Below, in pieces: positions 51,695 to 63,802 of a stretch of DNA of 64,000 nt. The notes under the pieces are model-generated. The model worked only from the letters and a program-made list of their open reading frames with translations. It was not told where the DNA came from and ran no database searches. Position numbers and translations under genes: made by a program. The first letter of the stretch is position 1. Each line of letters opens with the position of its first letter. The DNA is from Manis javanica (taxonomy: Eukaryota > Chordata > Mammalia > Pholidota > Manidae): assembly GCF_040802235.1 (NCBI RefSeq), contig NC_133156.1, forward strand, positions 144,567,173-144,631,172, in the 5' to 3' direction.

Positions 51695-51790
51695 CCCTAC
51701 AGTGATGTCACTGGGGTTTTACCGCACTGACGTCACACCCGTTGGGGGAGCAGTGCAGAACCTTCCTCGCGGCGGAGGCTCACAGTTGAG
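51695..51790. promoter_or_regulatory. CRE-like motif in a GC-richer patch just outside the array
   Basis: A full palindromic cAMP-response element, tgacgtca, lies at 51728-51735, and a close variant, tgatgtca, lies about 25 bases before it. A short CpG-bearing run (ctcgcggcggagg) follows near 51767. This is the most CpG-rich spot within several kilobases. No start site or exon is evident, so promoter function is a guess. Confidence 0.25.
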
Positions 51791-51949
51791 ACCCCACACC
51801 AGCCCATGGCTATGCCTCAGTCTACTGAGTGCCCTTCAAAATATTAATGGTGATTTGCAGAACATTTTTACAAATGACATCGGAAATGCTGTAAAATCAA
51901 GACATGAACGTACAGCGTTTGCTCAGGGTAGGTTTCCTCATATTTAGTA

Positions 51950-53235
51950 TCTCCTCTGTCATTTCTTTTCAGTTTCCTTTTCATGTAAACTGAGTGATCT
52001 AATTTTTTATTTTAGAAAAGCTTTGCCTTCATTAATGGATGCATTAGAATAAATTGAATCAACTTTGTTTACTCTGAATTTATCTTACATCAGAAACTTT
52101 CTATGGCAAATGAGTTTAAATCAGCATTTTGTTTGGACAGATGCTGCAAGCTGTTTAAAACGAATTTACTTCTTAAAAAAGAAGAAAAGAACATCAGTGT
52201 TGGTAGTATGGTGCCTTCAATTTCAATGCTTTCATGAGAAACTAGGACAGAGATGAGCAAAGTGCTCTCCTCTCTGATGTCAACTCTGACAAATTTTTAG
52301 AACAATGAAAATCACGGAGGCATATAAAGGTTTTTGTATAGTTGCTCTGGGGCCTGAGAAAAGCAAAAGTAAACGAAATACCAGCATCTTGGTGTTCACT
52401 GCTTTACTCCCGGGCTTGGAGGAAGGTTTCTACAGCGTTCGGGACTAGCATCTGACCCTAGTTTTGTAACTGTCTATCCTTGGTGGGACCATATTGGAAT
52501 ATGTTTCTTAGACATCAATTCAGTTTGTGATTTGAAAGTTAAATATTTGATTCTAGTAAATACAGATGCAAAAGACTTATGTCCTTAAAAATAATATGGA
52601 TTACTATGAAGATAAAATGCAAACTATAATCATTTTAGTTTTCCTCTACTAAATGTTCCCTATTAATAATTGTAGCATTTGGATTGAAAGATAAGGCATC
52701 GCCTTTTGTAAGAGTGCTAAAATAGTCCAGTATATTACAGAGCAAGTATGTAGAAGACAGCCAGATCTGTCTCATATTTATTGAGGAGTTATTTCCACCC
52801 CCATCCAATTAAACTACCTTCAAGATTTTACTAATGAGTTAGATAAAAATGCTGTTCATTGCAACAAAAACCACAACAAAACAAACACCAAAGATCAGTA
52901 AAATCTTTCTTTTTCACAAATCATCAGAAGTAATCAATACATATGAAAAAGAGAGTGACTATTATTTCATGCCTTTAATATGCATACACTCAGATATGCA
53001 CGTGCTGCACATATGCAGTATTTTATCTACAATGCAAACATCCAAAATACGCATGTAGAGTAACGAACAAAAGGAAATGGAACCCAGAGGAGACGTATAT
53101 CCTCACTGAAGCATTTATACAATGAGTCAGTATTAACCAACTCCAAATAATTTAAACTCAGAATTTTAACATTTTATTTCAAAATGGCAATCGTTAAACC
53201 TTCTGTATTATTTGAAAACTTTCTGAGATTAAAAG
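51950..53235. other. No gene or recognisable element
   Basis: AT-rich unique-looking sequence. Open frames are below 70 codons and lack recognisable similarity. I see no tandem repeat, RNA gene or assignable transposon. Confidence 0.6.
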
Positions 53236-53300
53236 AATAATGGCCCCACTAAGATGACCATGCCCCAGTCTCTGAAACCTGGGAATCTGCTTCATTACTT
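53236..53300 (+). mobile_element. MLT1-like LTR, 5' part (interrupted)
   Basis: aataatggccccactaagat, then ccatgccccagtctctgaaacc, resembles the start of an MLT1-class LTR, in which a run of gccccc-a-gatg-ccatg and taatcc-ggaacctg is typical. The matching 3' part appears about 630 bases downstream, so the element seems split by later sequence. Assignment by eye. Confidence 0.45.
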
Positions 53301-53659
53301 CTCATTCAGATGGCTCAGGATTGTATTTCTTTTGCTTTTCTGAACCTCTGGATCCTCTAATATTTCTGTAATTATGTGACAAGAGTAGTGCTGTACTGTA
53401 ATCTATTATAAAGAGCTTTATGTAAGGAAAATTTTGATCAGTTTTTGAAGAAATGCTTCGTGTTTTCAAAGGCATAATAAAGTTACATCTTGTAGACTAT
53501 TTTAAGCTATAAAGTTAACACTAACCCTTACTGAACCCAAACCATATTCATATTCTCTATTCATTTGATTTTGGAAAATTCTAGCATATATAATAGTTTC
53601 AACGAGTTCAATTTGACTTAAAAATTCTGATATTCTTAAATTGTAAATTTCAGGTTGAT

Positions 53660-53798
53660 AATATGAGTTTTAGAAAACTATAAAAATGATGGACAGTGAC
53701 TGTGAAGGGGTATGTGGGGGGGACTTAGTGAAGGGGGGAGCCTAGTAAACAATGTTCTTCATGTAATTGTAGATTAATGAAAGCAAAATAAAAAAAAT
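53660..53798 (+). mobile_element. LINE-1-like 3' end with A-rich tail
   Basis: A G-rich run (ggggggacttagtg), then aatgttcttcatgtaattg and attaatgaaagcaaaata followed by an A run at about 53,788-53,797, resembles the 3' ends of old mammalian L1 elements as I recall them. It falls between the two halves of the MLT1-like element, consistent with insertion into it. I see no ORF2 remnant. Confidence 0.45.
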
Positions 53799-53843
53799 GC
53801 TGTGTTAATGTCTATTCCTATGTAAACCCCACAGTTTTTCCTG

Positions 53844-53857
53844 TATATATATATATT
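53844..53857. repeat. Short (TA)n microsatellite
   Basis: Seven TA dinucleotides in a row, followed by an A/T-rich stretch with aataaa at about 53,861-53,866. Confidence 0.8.
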
Positions 53858-53929
53858 TTAAATAAAGAAATGCACATTTTTTTAGAAAAATGATTTAGCA
53901 GATGTTCTTAGATTAGTGAGCCTTAAGAT

Positions 53930-54320
53930 GAAGTGATTATCTTGTATTATGCAAGGCCAGTCAGATCACAGAAGCCTTGAAAAGCAGAGAATTTTCTCCA
54001 GCTGAGTCAGACAAGGTGGTCAGAGACCCAGAGCTCAGGAGGGACTTGACTTTGGCTTTGAGGAGGAAGGTGGCCATGAGACAAGGAATAATATAGGAAT
54101 CTTCTAAAAGCAAAGAAATGACCTCCAGTCAAAAGCGAGTGAGGAAATGGGGACCCCAAAACTATATCACCTGGATCTGAATCCAGCCACCAACCTGAAC
54201 CTAGGAGTGGATGCATCACAGCCTCCAGCAAGTACCACAGCTCTGCTGGTGCCTGGATTCTAGATCTGTGAGGTCAGCAGCAGAAAATCAGCAACCACCT
54301 GGATTTCTGACCTACAGAAT
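53930..54320 (+). mobile_element. MLT1-like LTR, 3' part
   Basis: Successive blocks are typical of the second half of MLT1-class LTRs: gaagtgattatcttg, tttgaggaggaaggtggcc, atgagacaaggaa, cagcctccagcaag, and cacctggatttctgacctac then agaattg. Order and strand match the 5' part at 53,236-53,300. Heavily diverged. Confidence 0.5.
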
Positions 54321-54329
54321 TGCCCAGCA

Positions 54330-55690
54330 TGAGTAAAATGAGTACACTGTCTATTTCAGTCTTTATTTCTTCTAAAGCAACTGGATTGTCTAAACAGTGT
54401 GGTTCACCTTCCACTATGAAATATTATGTTTTTGACCAAAAAAATGCAGCAGCCAGAAGATGTGTTTAGGAGCAGCAAATTTGTCTCAGTGGCAGTGGTC
54501 CTGAGTGTCGGCAAGGATGCAGGGGGCTCCCACAAGCTGTAAATTCAGCTACTTGCTTCAGAATGCAGAGAACCCATGTCACATTGTCCAAAATAATATG
54601 GAGACAGTGAATATGAAACTAAAACGGCTGTGGTACATTTTGAGCAATACAAGAAATATTCCTGCTTTTAGTCTCCTTACAAAAATGTATCTGTTTAAAT
54701 GGGATTTAATTTATTATTTATTGATGGGCAGTTAGATTGTTTCATGTTCCCTCAGTGTGTCTCCTTTACTAATGTCTAATCTGAATGCAATCTTTCCTTT
54801 TCTCTTAAGTTTTCTAGCCCATGTCTTGGCTGGGTAACATAATGATGTCCTTATATTTTCCATACATTCCCCAAACAAAATCTTTTAAATTTGGCCTATC
54901 TTTCAGTGAAGCACTTCACTTCCTCTAAATTGCATGAATCCTGAATGTATCATTTTGGAAGTCTTAACTTTTATTTAATAACAGAAATATAACATTGATT
55001 GATTAATTTCAGCATTTTCTCAGAACCAACAACTGATTTCTCTTCAAAGGAGCTTAAACTGAAATGCTTACTCTCAGCTTCATTGAAGGAGATGCATTTC
55101 CCACTGGATATGAAGCATGGTCATCATGAGGCAAGGTGGGAACTTGGTCATCTGCACACATCTCACCTAATAAGGAAGAGCGCTCTCCGCCCAGCGTGGA
55201 ACCTTGCTGTTACCTTCCATCTTTCCTTCTCATCCGAGTAGAAGAGAGTGTCGGGCTGCCTTTCTGCAGCTGTAGGAAACCCGCGCCTGCCCATGGGATT
55301 GCTTTGCTGTGCACAGGTGGGGACAGGCCTCTGCGGGTGACCCGGCTGGCTTTGGAGACGTGTCATTACTATGTGGGGCTGCACTCTGCCCCCTGCTCTT
55401 CAATCAGAGGTTTAAAACCCCTTCTGGGTCTCTACCTTCCATCAGTAAGAAAGCTCAGGGCAAGAGTCCCTGCTGCAGGGACAGCCTCCACGAAAGTGAA
55501 GGTGAAGGTGTCATGGCTTCCTAAAATTTACCCAGGACTGTGAGATGCCTTTCACCATACTGCCAGGTATCTTCTCTTTGGCTGTGGATTTAATCTTAAA
55601 ACTGAAAGAACACAGAAATGAAAATTCCATAAAGAAACAAATCAGGAGGAATATTCTCCAGTGGATAATTCTCCCAATATGTCTGACATG
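54330..55690. other. No gene supported
   Basis: Mixed-composition sequence with open frames up to 135 codons on the plus strand (55136-55543) that have no recognisable domain, poor codon character and no convincing splice context. I see no assignable repeat. Confidence 0.5.
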
Positions 55691-55694
55691 TTGT

Positions 55695-56133
55695 GGATAA
55701 AATCAAAGTTCCTGTGGCCAGGATTCTTACCTAGTCCTGGTTGGCTAGCTCACTGCACACATACAGGCAATACATTGCTACGGACTATAAATGGTGTGGG
55801 TGCAACACAGTGGCAAGGCTGCAAGTCTGCAGGAGAGCAGAGCAGAGGCTGGAGTGGTGGCAGCACTGAGGACAGAGGCCCAGAGGAGGGCTGCGTGGGA
55901 TGACTGTGCAGAAAGGCCCAGAGGACAGCTATGCAGGCAGGAGGCCCAGAGGCAGAGACTGGCTTGCTGTGTGCAGACTCACTCTGAGTGAATGGGATTT
56001 TAGTGACTGACCTGCCATGTGGAAATAAAGGTGGGTATAACCCTTTCACCCCAAGAACGTTTTGTGCTCATTTTCTTTGGTCACACTGACTCCATAGCAA
56101 ACCTGCCCAAGGCTGGAACTCTTTGGCAAGACA
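55695..56133 (+). mobile_element. LTR-like interspersed repeat, copy 1
   Basis: First of four related copies. Shared landmarks in order: gttcctgtggccaggattct, ttggctagctcactgcacac, a TATA-like tataaa at 55786-55791, gagcagaggctggagtgg, a G/C-rich internal short repeat (about 55,865-55,960), actctgagtgaatggg, aataaa at 56024-56029, and a T-rich downstream part. TATA and poly(A) signals in this order suggest a solo LTR of an endogenous retrovirus-like element. I cannot name the family. No retroviral open frame adjoins it. Confidence 0.55.
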
Positions 56134-57299
56134 CATGTATACTGATATGAATAAAGAACAGGAATTTTTTTACAAAAGTAAAGGCAGTCGATACCACATA
56201 GTACCAGGGTGGGGTCACCATCTCTGGAGTGATGAAGCCCTTTTCACCTCTGACTCTCCTCGTTGAGGTTATGTCCCATAGCATGGCAGCAAAGCCGCTG
56301 CGAGCAGCTGCAAAATGGACCCAGCAGAGAGGCCAGGGGCAAAGGTCTCCGTCTCTGTTTGCCTGGGGCTATCGCTCAGCAGCACTGTTACGGGAACTCA
56401 CTCATGTTGAGGTGTTAACACTGACAGCTCTTTGGCCTCCAAAATCTGTAGTAGATTTTCAACGTGAGCTTACATGTTCATAGAATAAGACAGGTTTTCT
56501 CAAAATAATTAAATGTATCTATATGGAGTGTCAATATTTTTAATTTGAATGTTTCAAGATGCAAGCCTGTTGATGAAGCCTGGGGTGCTGATGCCCTGCC
56601 CCAGGCTCCCATCCAGCGAGGGTTCCAGCAGCCATCTCCTTCCCCTGCTACCGCATCTTTGCCTTGTCCCTGAGTGAATGCCTCCCCCCTCTCCAAGGAG
56701 TCTGGGATTGAAGGAAGCTGCTTTGGGATGTGAGCTGACACCACTCGTTTGCCCAGAGAGATTTGGTGGAGGAGGTGGCAGTGAGGGTCCCCCAGCCCCA
56801 GGCAGCCCTGCGGTCCTGCAAGGAAGCCATCCCGGCAGAGGAGGCGTGTCCTTCCTGCAAGGGGAGGTCATGCAGTCACCTCCCCGGTGAGGACTTTCAG
56901 CCAAGCTCCCAGGGCTGCTTATGGGGATCCCTTCAGGGCAAAATGCGTGCAACAGTGAAGGCGGACATCCTTCTGTGCTCTCCTGCCCATTTTGTTCCTT
57001 ACGTTGCTTTACAGGTGCGTGGAGTCAGAAGCTAAACTTAGCACTTTTGCCAAATCATTTCTCTTGGAAAGTTATTAACCTGAAGTGATCACTACCTGGC
57101 CTGAAAGTGTGAAGGGACAAGCAGAGAAGGGAGGAGCAGGTCTGGCTGTGGGGCTCCTGTTGCTCTCCCCAAGCTCGTAACCCCATGTTTCATGTCCTCT
57201 ATCAGTGTGAGGCTGAGGGGCTGGAGGACAGGCTGCTGTCTATGCACAGACCCCCAAGGCTGTATCTGTGGGATGGGCTGGAAAGTAGGGGCAGGGAGA
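56134..57299. other. No gene supported; GC-richer stretch
   Basis: The part from about 56,570 to 56,900 is GC-rich, which creates overlapping open frames up to 132 codons on both strands. None has a recognisable domain, and their presence on both strands points to composition rather than coding. Confidence 0.5.
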
Positions 57300-57302
57300 A
57301 TG

Positions 57303-57610
57303 GAAGTTCCATGGCCAGGATCCTCACCTGACCCTAGTCTACATGCCCACTGCACATGTGCAAAGCTCACAGGTGCAGGCTTGCATACATGTTAGCAATG
57401 ATCTATTATTGACTGTGTATAAAGAGTTCCACCAGTGCTCTGGGGCTGTGAGGTGGTGGAGAGGGCCGGAGACAGAGACGGACTTGCTGCTTGCAGACTT
57501 GAGCTGAGGCAGATGTGATTCTAGCACTTGACAGCCATCAGGAGAATAAAGCTTGGTGTAATACCTTTTACCCCAAAAGATATTTGGTTGTTGTTATTCT
57601 GTCTCACCTA
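57303..57610 (+). mobile_element. LTR-like interspersed repeat, copy 2 (short variant)
   Basis: Carries the shared landmarks gaagttccatggccaggatc, cactgcacatgtg, tataaa at 57418-57423, gacttgctgcttgcagac and aataaa at 57545-57550, but lacks the internal short repeat, so it is shorter and more diverged than copies 1 and 3. Confidence 0.5.
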
Positions 57611-57771
57611 ATCCAGAATGACCTTGCCTGGGGATGACACCCTAGGCGAGACAAAGGGTTCCTGCAGTCCCATCTCCTGGGGCCTGGGCTTCAGTCCAGC
57701 CATCCTGTCCTAGCAGGAAAACCCAGACCCAGAGCACAGCTTCCCCCCAGAGGCTCTTGAAAAGCCCATAC

Positions 57772-57902
57772 CTATGGTTCTTGGACAAATACTGCCATTC
57801 CAACTTGGGGGGAACAGCCAGGCACAGGGTCCCAGGGAAGTCAAGGGGTTTCAGCTGGGAATCAGGAGCCAAGGCCCGCAGGACCCAGTGCTGCCGCACC
57901 AG
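57772..57902 (-). other. Weak candidate coding exon
   Basis: On the minus strand a pyrimidine-rich tract ending in CACCCAG precedes 131 bases open in one frame (starting LVRQHWVLRALAPDSQ), followed by CATAG/GTATGG, a donor-like sequence. The frame includes a run of well-spread hydrophobic and charged residues (for example PKLEWQYLSKNH near its end). I do not recognise the protein. It could be a chance open stretch; no partner exon was identified. Confidence 0.22.
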
Positions 57903-57909
57903 CTGGGTG

Positions 57910-60900
57910 GGGGCAGGCAGGTCCCTGTCTTTCCCAGGCCTTGGCCTTCCCCTCGTGTGTTCATGGGGATTCAGAGCCCCCAAACCAGTGCTGTCCTCCT
58001 CCCTGTTTATTGAAGTCTATGGTTCTCAACTTGACCTGATGGGAGCTCTTGTCATTGACCTTGACGTCTGACCTCTCCCTGCTGGTCTGTAATAGCTTAG
58101 TGTGCTGATCTTCTCTGAGAAGTGGGCTCTTTCTGGACCTTTGCCCACAGAATCAAATGACAGTCACTTTGAGCTCACTCTGTGCAGGGAGCTGTCACCT
58201 CATACAGCAGAACAAGTGGCAAAAGTCCCATCATAGTACAGCTTAAAATCTTGAGGAGAAGCAAAGGCAACAGGAAGCAATTAGGATTAAGAAATTGGAA
58301 GCATAAATGCCAGTGTGGCTGCCTTGAGGGAGCCGGCTAGCGTGTGTCACAAGAATCTGCTCTATTGTGACTCATTGCCAGTGGGATTTATGATACATGC
58401 ACGACATAGCGTGCCCCGGAGTAAAATCATTAACTGACTAAAGGCTATAAGGGCTTGGCGTCCTTTGTTTCAACAAACAAAACAGCATTTCTGACTACAA
58501 GAAATTCATGGACACCATTTACCAGCTGGGAATATTTGAGATTAACTGAATTTCAGCCTCTCAGTTCACATTTGTGCCCCTCACACATGATGTCACCAGA
58601 TGCAAAATGGCACATGTCAGGGCTGGGGGAGTATCATGTGCCACATAGAGTGTTTTCCATGCTTTTATTAAAGTTTTAGGTTTGGGAGTCTCATTTAAAC
58701 ATCTTAATTTCTGAACTGAGTATGATAATTATTTAGGGTTTAATCACTTGTCAAAGTGTGACAGAGCAGGTGGGAGGACTTTAGTCTGCCCATGTGATGA
58801 GGGGCTTAACTGAACCCCCAGGGAGCTGACTGAGAGATGCCTGGTCATTCTTTCCTCTATACCAAGTGCTTTGGGGGTGTGGAATCTCTGACAGCCAAAT
58901 GATGTCAAATGGTGAAGTGTCAGCTCAGAGTTCATTCTTTCTAATAAACTCCAAACTCTAATTACCTTCAATATGTCAATTAACATAATCAAAGGTAATT
59001 GTGTGTCTGTTTCTTCAGTTTGGCAGGGCTGCCTGAGGACCAGGGTGACATCATGTCTGTCCTCCCAGCGTCCTGGCAGACACCCAGCTTCAAAAGACAT
59101 CCCCAGACTGAGTAAGTGATGAATGAATGATATCAGCAGTATTCTGATTGTGCTTTACGACCTATCGTGGTCTCATCCAAATGCCACAGAAGGTCAGAGA
59201 TCTACTCATCCAAACCCTGTGTTCTGTTTTGAGGAGAATGGCACCCAAATGGATGGAGTTAACAGCCACAGCTGTCAGATAATCAGGATTACCTAGAAGC
59301 TGAGTCATGAGGTCCAAGCTCAGTGCTTTGCACCCACTGCACATGGTGCCTTCTGATGACCCTGGGAGTCTTTGAAAACTTACCTGCAGTGAAATCATGA
59401 GAAAACGGACCTGGATTGTAAACTAACCAAGAACAGTGAAGACTGTTCACTGATGGCCTTGCACAGGTGCTGGTGCCACTCCTGTGCTTACAGAGTGAAT
59501 CCAGAGCCGACTTTAGATCTGCTCCTTGAGGCTGCAGTGTCCCAGGAGGTGGTTGTGTCTAAAGCACCATTTCATTAACCTGCTTGATGCGCCAGGTTGG
59601 AGAATGAGGGTGACTGGGCCCTGCAGTCTTCAGGAATCCACACATCCTTTCCTGGGAGGTGACACAATGCGTCCCCTCTACAAACACGTAGTGGACATCT
59701 ATGAAAACAGAAATGCACTCTGACCAACTGGGAAGCTCTCCAGTCTCTCAGGTAGGGATGTGAGGCCTGGCCTCAAATACCTATTGCTATTTGTGAAACT
59801 ACCCCCAATGCAGTTGATGCTGACAGTTTATAATCATGACTCACTTTAGACTTCTAGAACTAGCAAACCAAACCATCACAAAACTACTTGAGCATGGAAC
59901 TGTGGGTGACCTAATGACTTCATTTCTGCTTCTGCATTTCCAAATCCACATTGAGTCTTATCCCCTGGAAACACAACCATAAATGAGCCCATCCTCAGAT
60001 GATTTTACCTTCTGTGTATATTCCTGACATTCCTCTCCTGCTTATGATTGCTTGTTCCTGAGTCTTTGTTGGCCCAGCAATAACACATGCATTCCCTGCA
60101 CAGCCACAGACCCACACTGGCAAGAGTCCTGGTGGATGGAGGACCGTCCCATGGCTGTGAGTCCAAATGGAGCATCTAATCCCAGCTCTTTGTGGGACCT
60201 TGGGGCATCACGGGCCCTTCTTGAGAGTGAATTGTTCCTGCCACCCATGGAGAGGTTCTCCTGTGATTCCAATCACATCACAGGGGGCAGTTTTCTTTCC
60301 TGGCTTAAACTCTCATGTGGGGTTGGTTGCTTTGCATTGGCAGCAGCCACACTTCCCTGAAAAGGTGCCCTCAGTTCTGCTGGAGACAAACTGCTTTGCC
60401 TGGCAGCCAAGTCAGACAAGCAGGTACTTTTAGATCATTTTGGGAAGTGTCCTTTTTCTCTTGACGTTTGCTTTGTAATCATGAGACTTTAGATACCCTC
60501 AGGTACCTACAAGACCACAGGGCTTTTGAGGTTTCTGAAGTGATTCCTGTGTCCAGTTACAATCAAAGAAGAAGGTCAAAAGGGAGAAACAGATCTGTGC
60601 CTTGTGGATAATTTATAACAGGCAGCACATTTTACAGTATCTCAAATAGACACCTTTCTGATCTGTGATAGAAGCAAAATGACATTTCTGGTTTCCAAAT
60701 AAATGAGTCAGTAGTTTCCTTGATTGCTGGGAGTATTAAATGGTCTGATAGATTCTAAGTACTTGTCGGGTCCCTCATTTCCTGTCAATAATTTTTCCTG
60801 AAACTTCTGTCTAGTAAATTTAACCTGCTGACTCTAGGAGACATTTTAGTTACTTTATCATTTTCTCAGAACAAGAAATAATAATGTTCAGTGCCCACTG

Positions 60901-61135
60901 TACTCCTACTTTGTCCCAAAATATTAACAAATATTTGATGATAATAAATGAATTCCTTCTTTCATTAAGCTGTCTTCCTTATGGTGTCTGCTCAAAGAGG
61001 TATCACAGCACTGATATGCTGTGTGACATAGATCCCTCTTATTCAAAGGAATTGGGCTGAAAACCCTATACTCTTAATTGGTACACCTTCTTTTCTTCAC
61101 TGCTCGCTGGTACGTAAGTATAACCTCCTCATAAC
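57910..61135. other. No gene or assignable element
   Basis: Unique-looking sequence with open frames of 60-118 codons scattered on both strands, none with recognisable domains or good splice context. Probably old decayed repeats and intergenic or intronic DNA. Confidence 0.5.
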
Positions 61136-61139
61136 TAGT

Positions 61140-61640
61140 TTTCCAGGTGGCTTTGATGGAGTATGCCTCCTGGTATTCACACCCCTGGGCTGCCCTCCCA
61201 CCCCCGTACACACGCACTGAGGCAGGGTTGCCCTGTGGAGCCAATAGAAGAACGTGGTGTTACTGATGCTGTGACTTCTGAGAAGTTCTAAGAAACCTCA
61301 GTGGCACTGTGTGAAACCCCTGCCATGATGTCTCGGGGGAAATCCAGACACCAGGAAAGGGACTACTGTACTGCAGGGATCCCAAGATTCTTGGATATTT
61401 AAAGAGGGGCCTGGTCTGCCCCCGCCTTCCCCGCTATCTCAGATCCAAGTCAGATGGCAGGCATGTGCATGAAGAGGCCTTCAGATGCTTCCAGGCTCAG
61501 CCCTGACCTGCCTCAACTGATGGGATCCCAAAGAGACACCCAGATGAACTATCAACCACCAGAACTTGAGAGATAAGAACAAAGTGCTTTAATTCAGTTA
61601 GTTTGGGGATGTTTGTTACACAGCCCTAGGGAACCAGAAC
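61140..61640 (+). mobile_element. MLT1/MaLR-like LTR
   Basis: The 3' end, agtttggggatgtttgttac followed by acagccctagggaaccagaa, closely resembles the conserved MLT1 terminus (poly-purine block, then ttgttacacagca and a-aactagaa). Upstream blocks such as gagagataagaacaaagtgc and ttcagatgcttccagg fit the same class. Confidence 0.6.
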
Positions 61641-61644
61641 ACCA

Positions 61645-62435
61645 CTTCATAATTGATTAAATGTGGGGACATGCATTCGAGGAGTGACAAAATTTCCCTA
61701 AGTTTGGTTAGGTGAAAGTTCTGATTTTGTTCATCCACACACTCCCATCTTTTCAGTAAATGACCTGTATTGAAATTCTTACTTTTGGCAAATGAACTAT
61801 ATTCATATCACCTGGGTCAGAGAGTTCTAAAGTGATGCACAACACACCAGTTCTTTGCAATTGTCACATAGACCTTCTTGGTATTTTGTTTCTGAAAGGC
61901 ATTAAAAACAGAATGCAGATATACACTGATGGATGCAGAATTTGCTGAATACCCTGTGTGAATTTACTGTTGACCTTTTAGAATTTCTGATGTCTTGTAA
62001 ACTCAAAGTTTTCCTTTATGTCTGACAAACAGAACAAAGTCCTTAATATATGCATGAGATCTCTGCATGATCTCATAATATATCTATTATTCAATAAAAA
62101 TTCCATACTCCAATGGAAGAAAAATCTACCTAACAGCATACAAAAATAAATTGCACATGAACTAACAATCCAAAATTATAATATTCTCTCATCTTTCACA
62201 TTTTTTTCTTCATGTTTACTTTCTGATTTTAGCCAATAATGCAGAGTAAAAATATAGGCTTTTATGGATGGGCTCTAATTTCCCAAGGGGACTGGCACAT
62301 GTTCTGTGATCTGTAGAATTTTGCCTTCTGTTCTATCCTAAATCTGCTTACTCGGTTGCCTTTTATGTGATGTTGTATGATTTTTCCACAAAAGACAGAA
62401 ACATGTGTAAGTTAATAGCATTCCCATTCATTGTC
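61645..62435. other. No gene or assignable element
   Basis: AT-rich sequence with no open frame of note and no recognisable repeat. Confidence 0.6.
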
Positions 62436-62439
62436 CATG

Positions 62440-62920
62440 AGTGTCTTGCCAATGGATTTCAGCCCCAGGCAACTTCACTATGGATTCAGTGTGATCAAAG
62501 AAAATGACAGCAAAACGTTCTTGGAGTGAAAGGGTTATACCCAAGTTTATTTCCAGATGGAAGGTCAGTCACTAAAATCCCATTCACTCAGAGCGAGTCT
62601 GCATGCAGCAAGCCAGTCTCTGCCTCTGGGACCCTCTGTCCACACAGCCGTCCCACAGAGCCGTCCTCTGGGCCTCTCTGCACAGTAGTCCCACACAGCC
62701 ATCCTCTGGGCCTCTGTCCTCAGTGCTGCCACCACTCCAGCCTCTGCTGTGCTCTCCTGCAGCCTTGTAGCCCTGCCACCGTGTCATGCCCAGAGCACTG
62801 GGTGGAGCTCTTTACAATAGAGTCAACAGCCATGTACTGCCCACAGGTGTGCAGTGAGCTAGTCAACCAGGGTCAGGTGAGAATCCTGGCCACAGGAACT
62901 CTCATTTTACCCACAATGAG
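62440..62920 (-). mobile_element. LTR-like interspersed repeat, copy 3 (inverted)
   Basis: Reverse-complement copy of the element at 55,695. The poly(A) signal appears as tttatt at 62546-62551. The internal short repeat (units with ctctgggcctctgt and cccacagagccgtcc) spans about 62,625-62,725. Homology with copy 1 also covers the T-rich part beyond the poly(A) signal as far as gtgtcttgccaa near 62,441, so the mobile unit is longer than the span between TATA and poly(A) signals. The TATA position is degenerate here (TGTAAA on the minus strand). A 153-codon plus-strand frame across it is antisense to the repeat and not a gene. Confidence 0.55.
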
Positions 62921-62924
62921 CCAG

Positions 62925-63800
62925 AAGCACATTCATGGAAAGCTGGTCACTGTTCCATTATTGAACTTTAGCTCACATGGGCTTTGATGGGTGTCCATGG
63001 GGTCATCATTAAAGAAAGGCATGTTCTGCTGATCCACTTCACCTGGAAACAAATGAAAGTGATCTTGATTATCTCAGAAAACCATGCCACCTGAATTACT
63101 TGACTTCATTCCTGAGTTCATTAAGCCTTAAGATGTGGACATGAGTTGCTCATGGACTTTGATAAGAGAGCAGCCTGGTAGCAGTGCAGGTGAGGCTGCC
63201 ACCTGCTTGTCAAATTTGACACTTTTAATCATCCGTCAGCCCTTGGCAATGTTCATTTCTCATATAAGCCTCTTTTCAAACTCCCTAGGGTCTCCCAGCG
63301 GATGTCTGTCTCGGGTGTACATCACTGGATGGTGCTCACTTTAGAGGCCTACCTCACCCGAGTGCAATGTGGGGGCCAGCCAGAGCCCCAGCCACTGTGT
63401 CCTTTGCCCAGCTCCTGCTATGGGGTGCAGAACCTGCTTATGTTCCACGTGCTCACAAGGGAGAGGAGCAAATCCATCCCAGTTGAATTTAGTATTAAGT
63501 ACTTGGGTTTCACAAGACTAAATTACTGTGGGAGGCAGCACCAGTACTGACCTCCATGAAAAAGTAATGTTTTGAAAGCTTATTACCATGCATAGTATTT
63601 TGTTTAAAAAAAAAAGTCTCTTTTGCCAGCTTTGTGTTTGAAACCCACACTGGTCTCTGGCTTTTCCTTAGTGGAGGTCCGTGTCTGAGTTGCTCTTTGC
63701 ACACACTTGACTGCCAGGAGACAACTTTGCACAGGATGGATCCATCCACATAAGCATTCGTGAGGTGTACTTACAATTTTCACTTTAGTAATGTGGAGAA
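62925..63800. other. No gene supported
   Basis: Two short plus-strand frames (63135-63344 and 63302-63550) have no recognisable domain. An A10 run lies at 63606-63615. Confidence 0.5.
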
Positions 63801-63802
63801 AG

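Noticed and set aside
56554..56952. 132-codon minus-strand open frame
   Set aside because: Overlapping long frames on both strands in a GC-rich stretch indicate composition; no domain, no splice context.
62526..62987. 153-codon plus-strand open frame
   Set aside because: It lies antisense across LTR-like copy 3 and is explained by the G/C-rich internal repeat.
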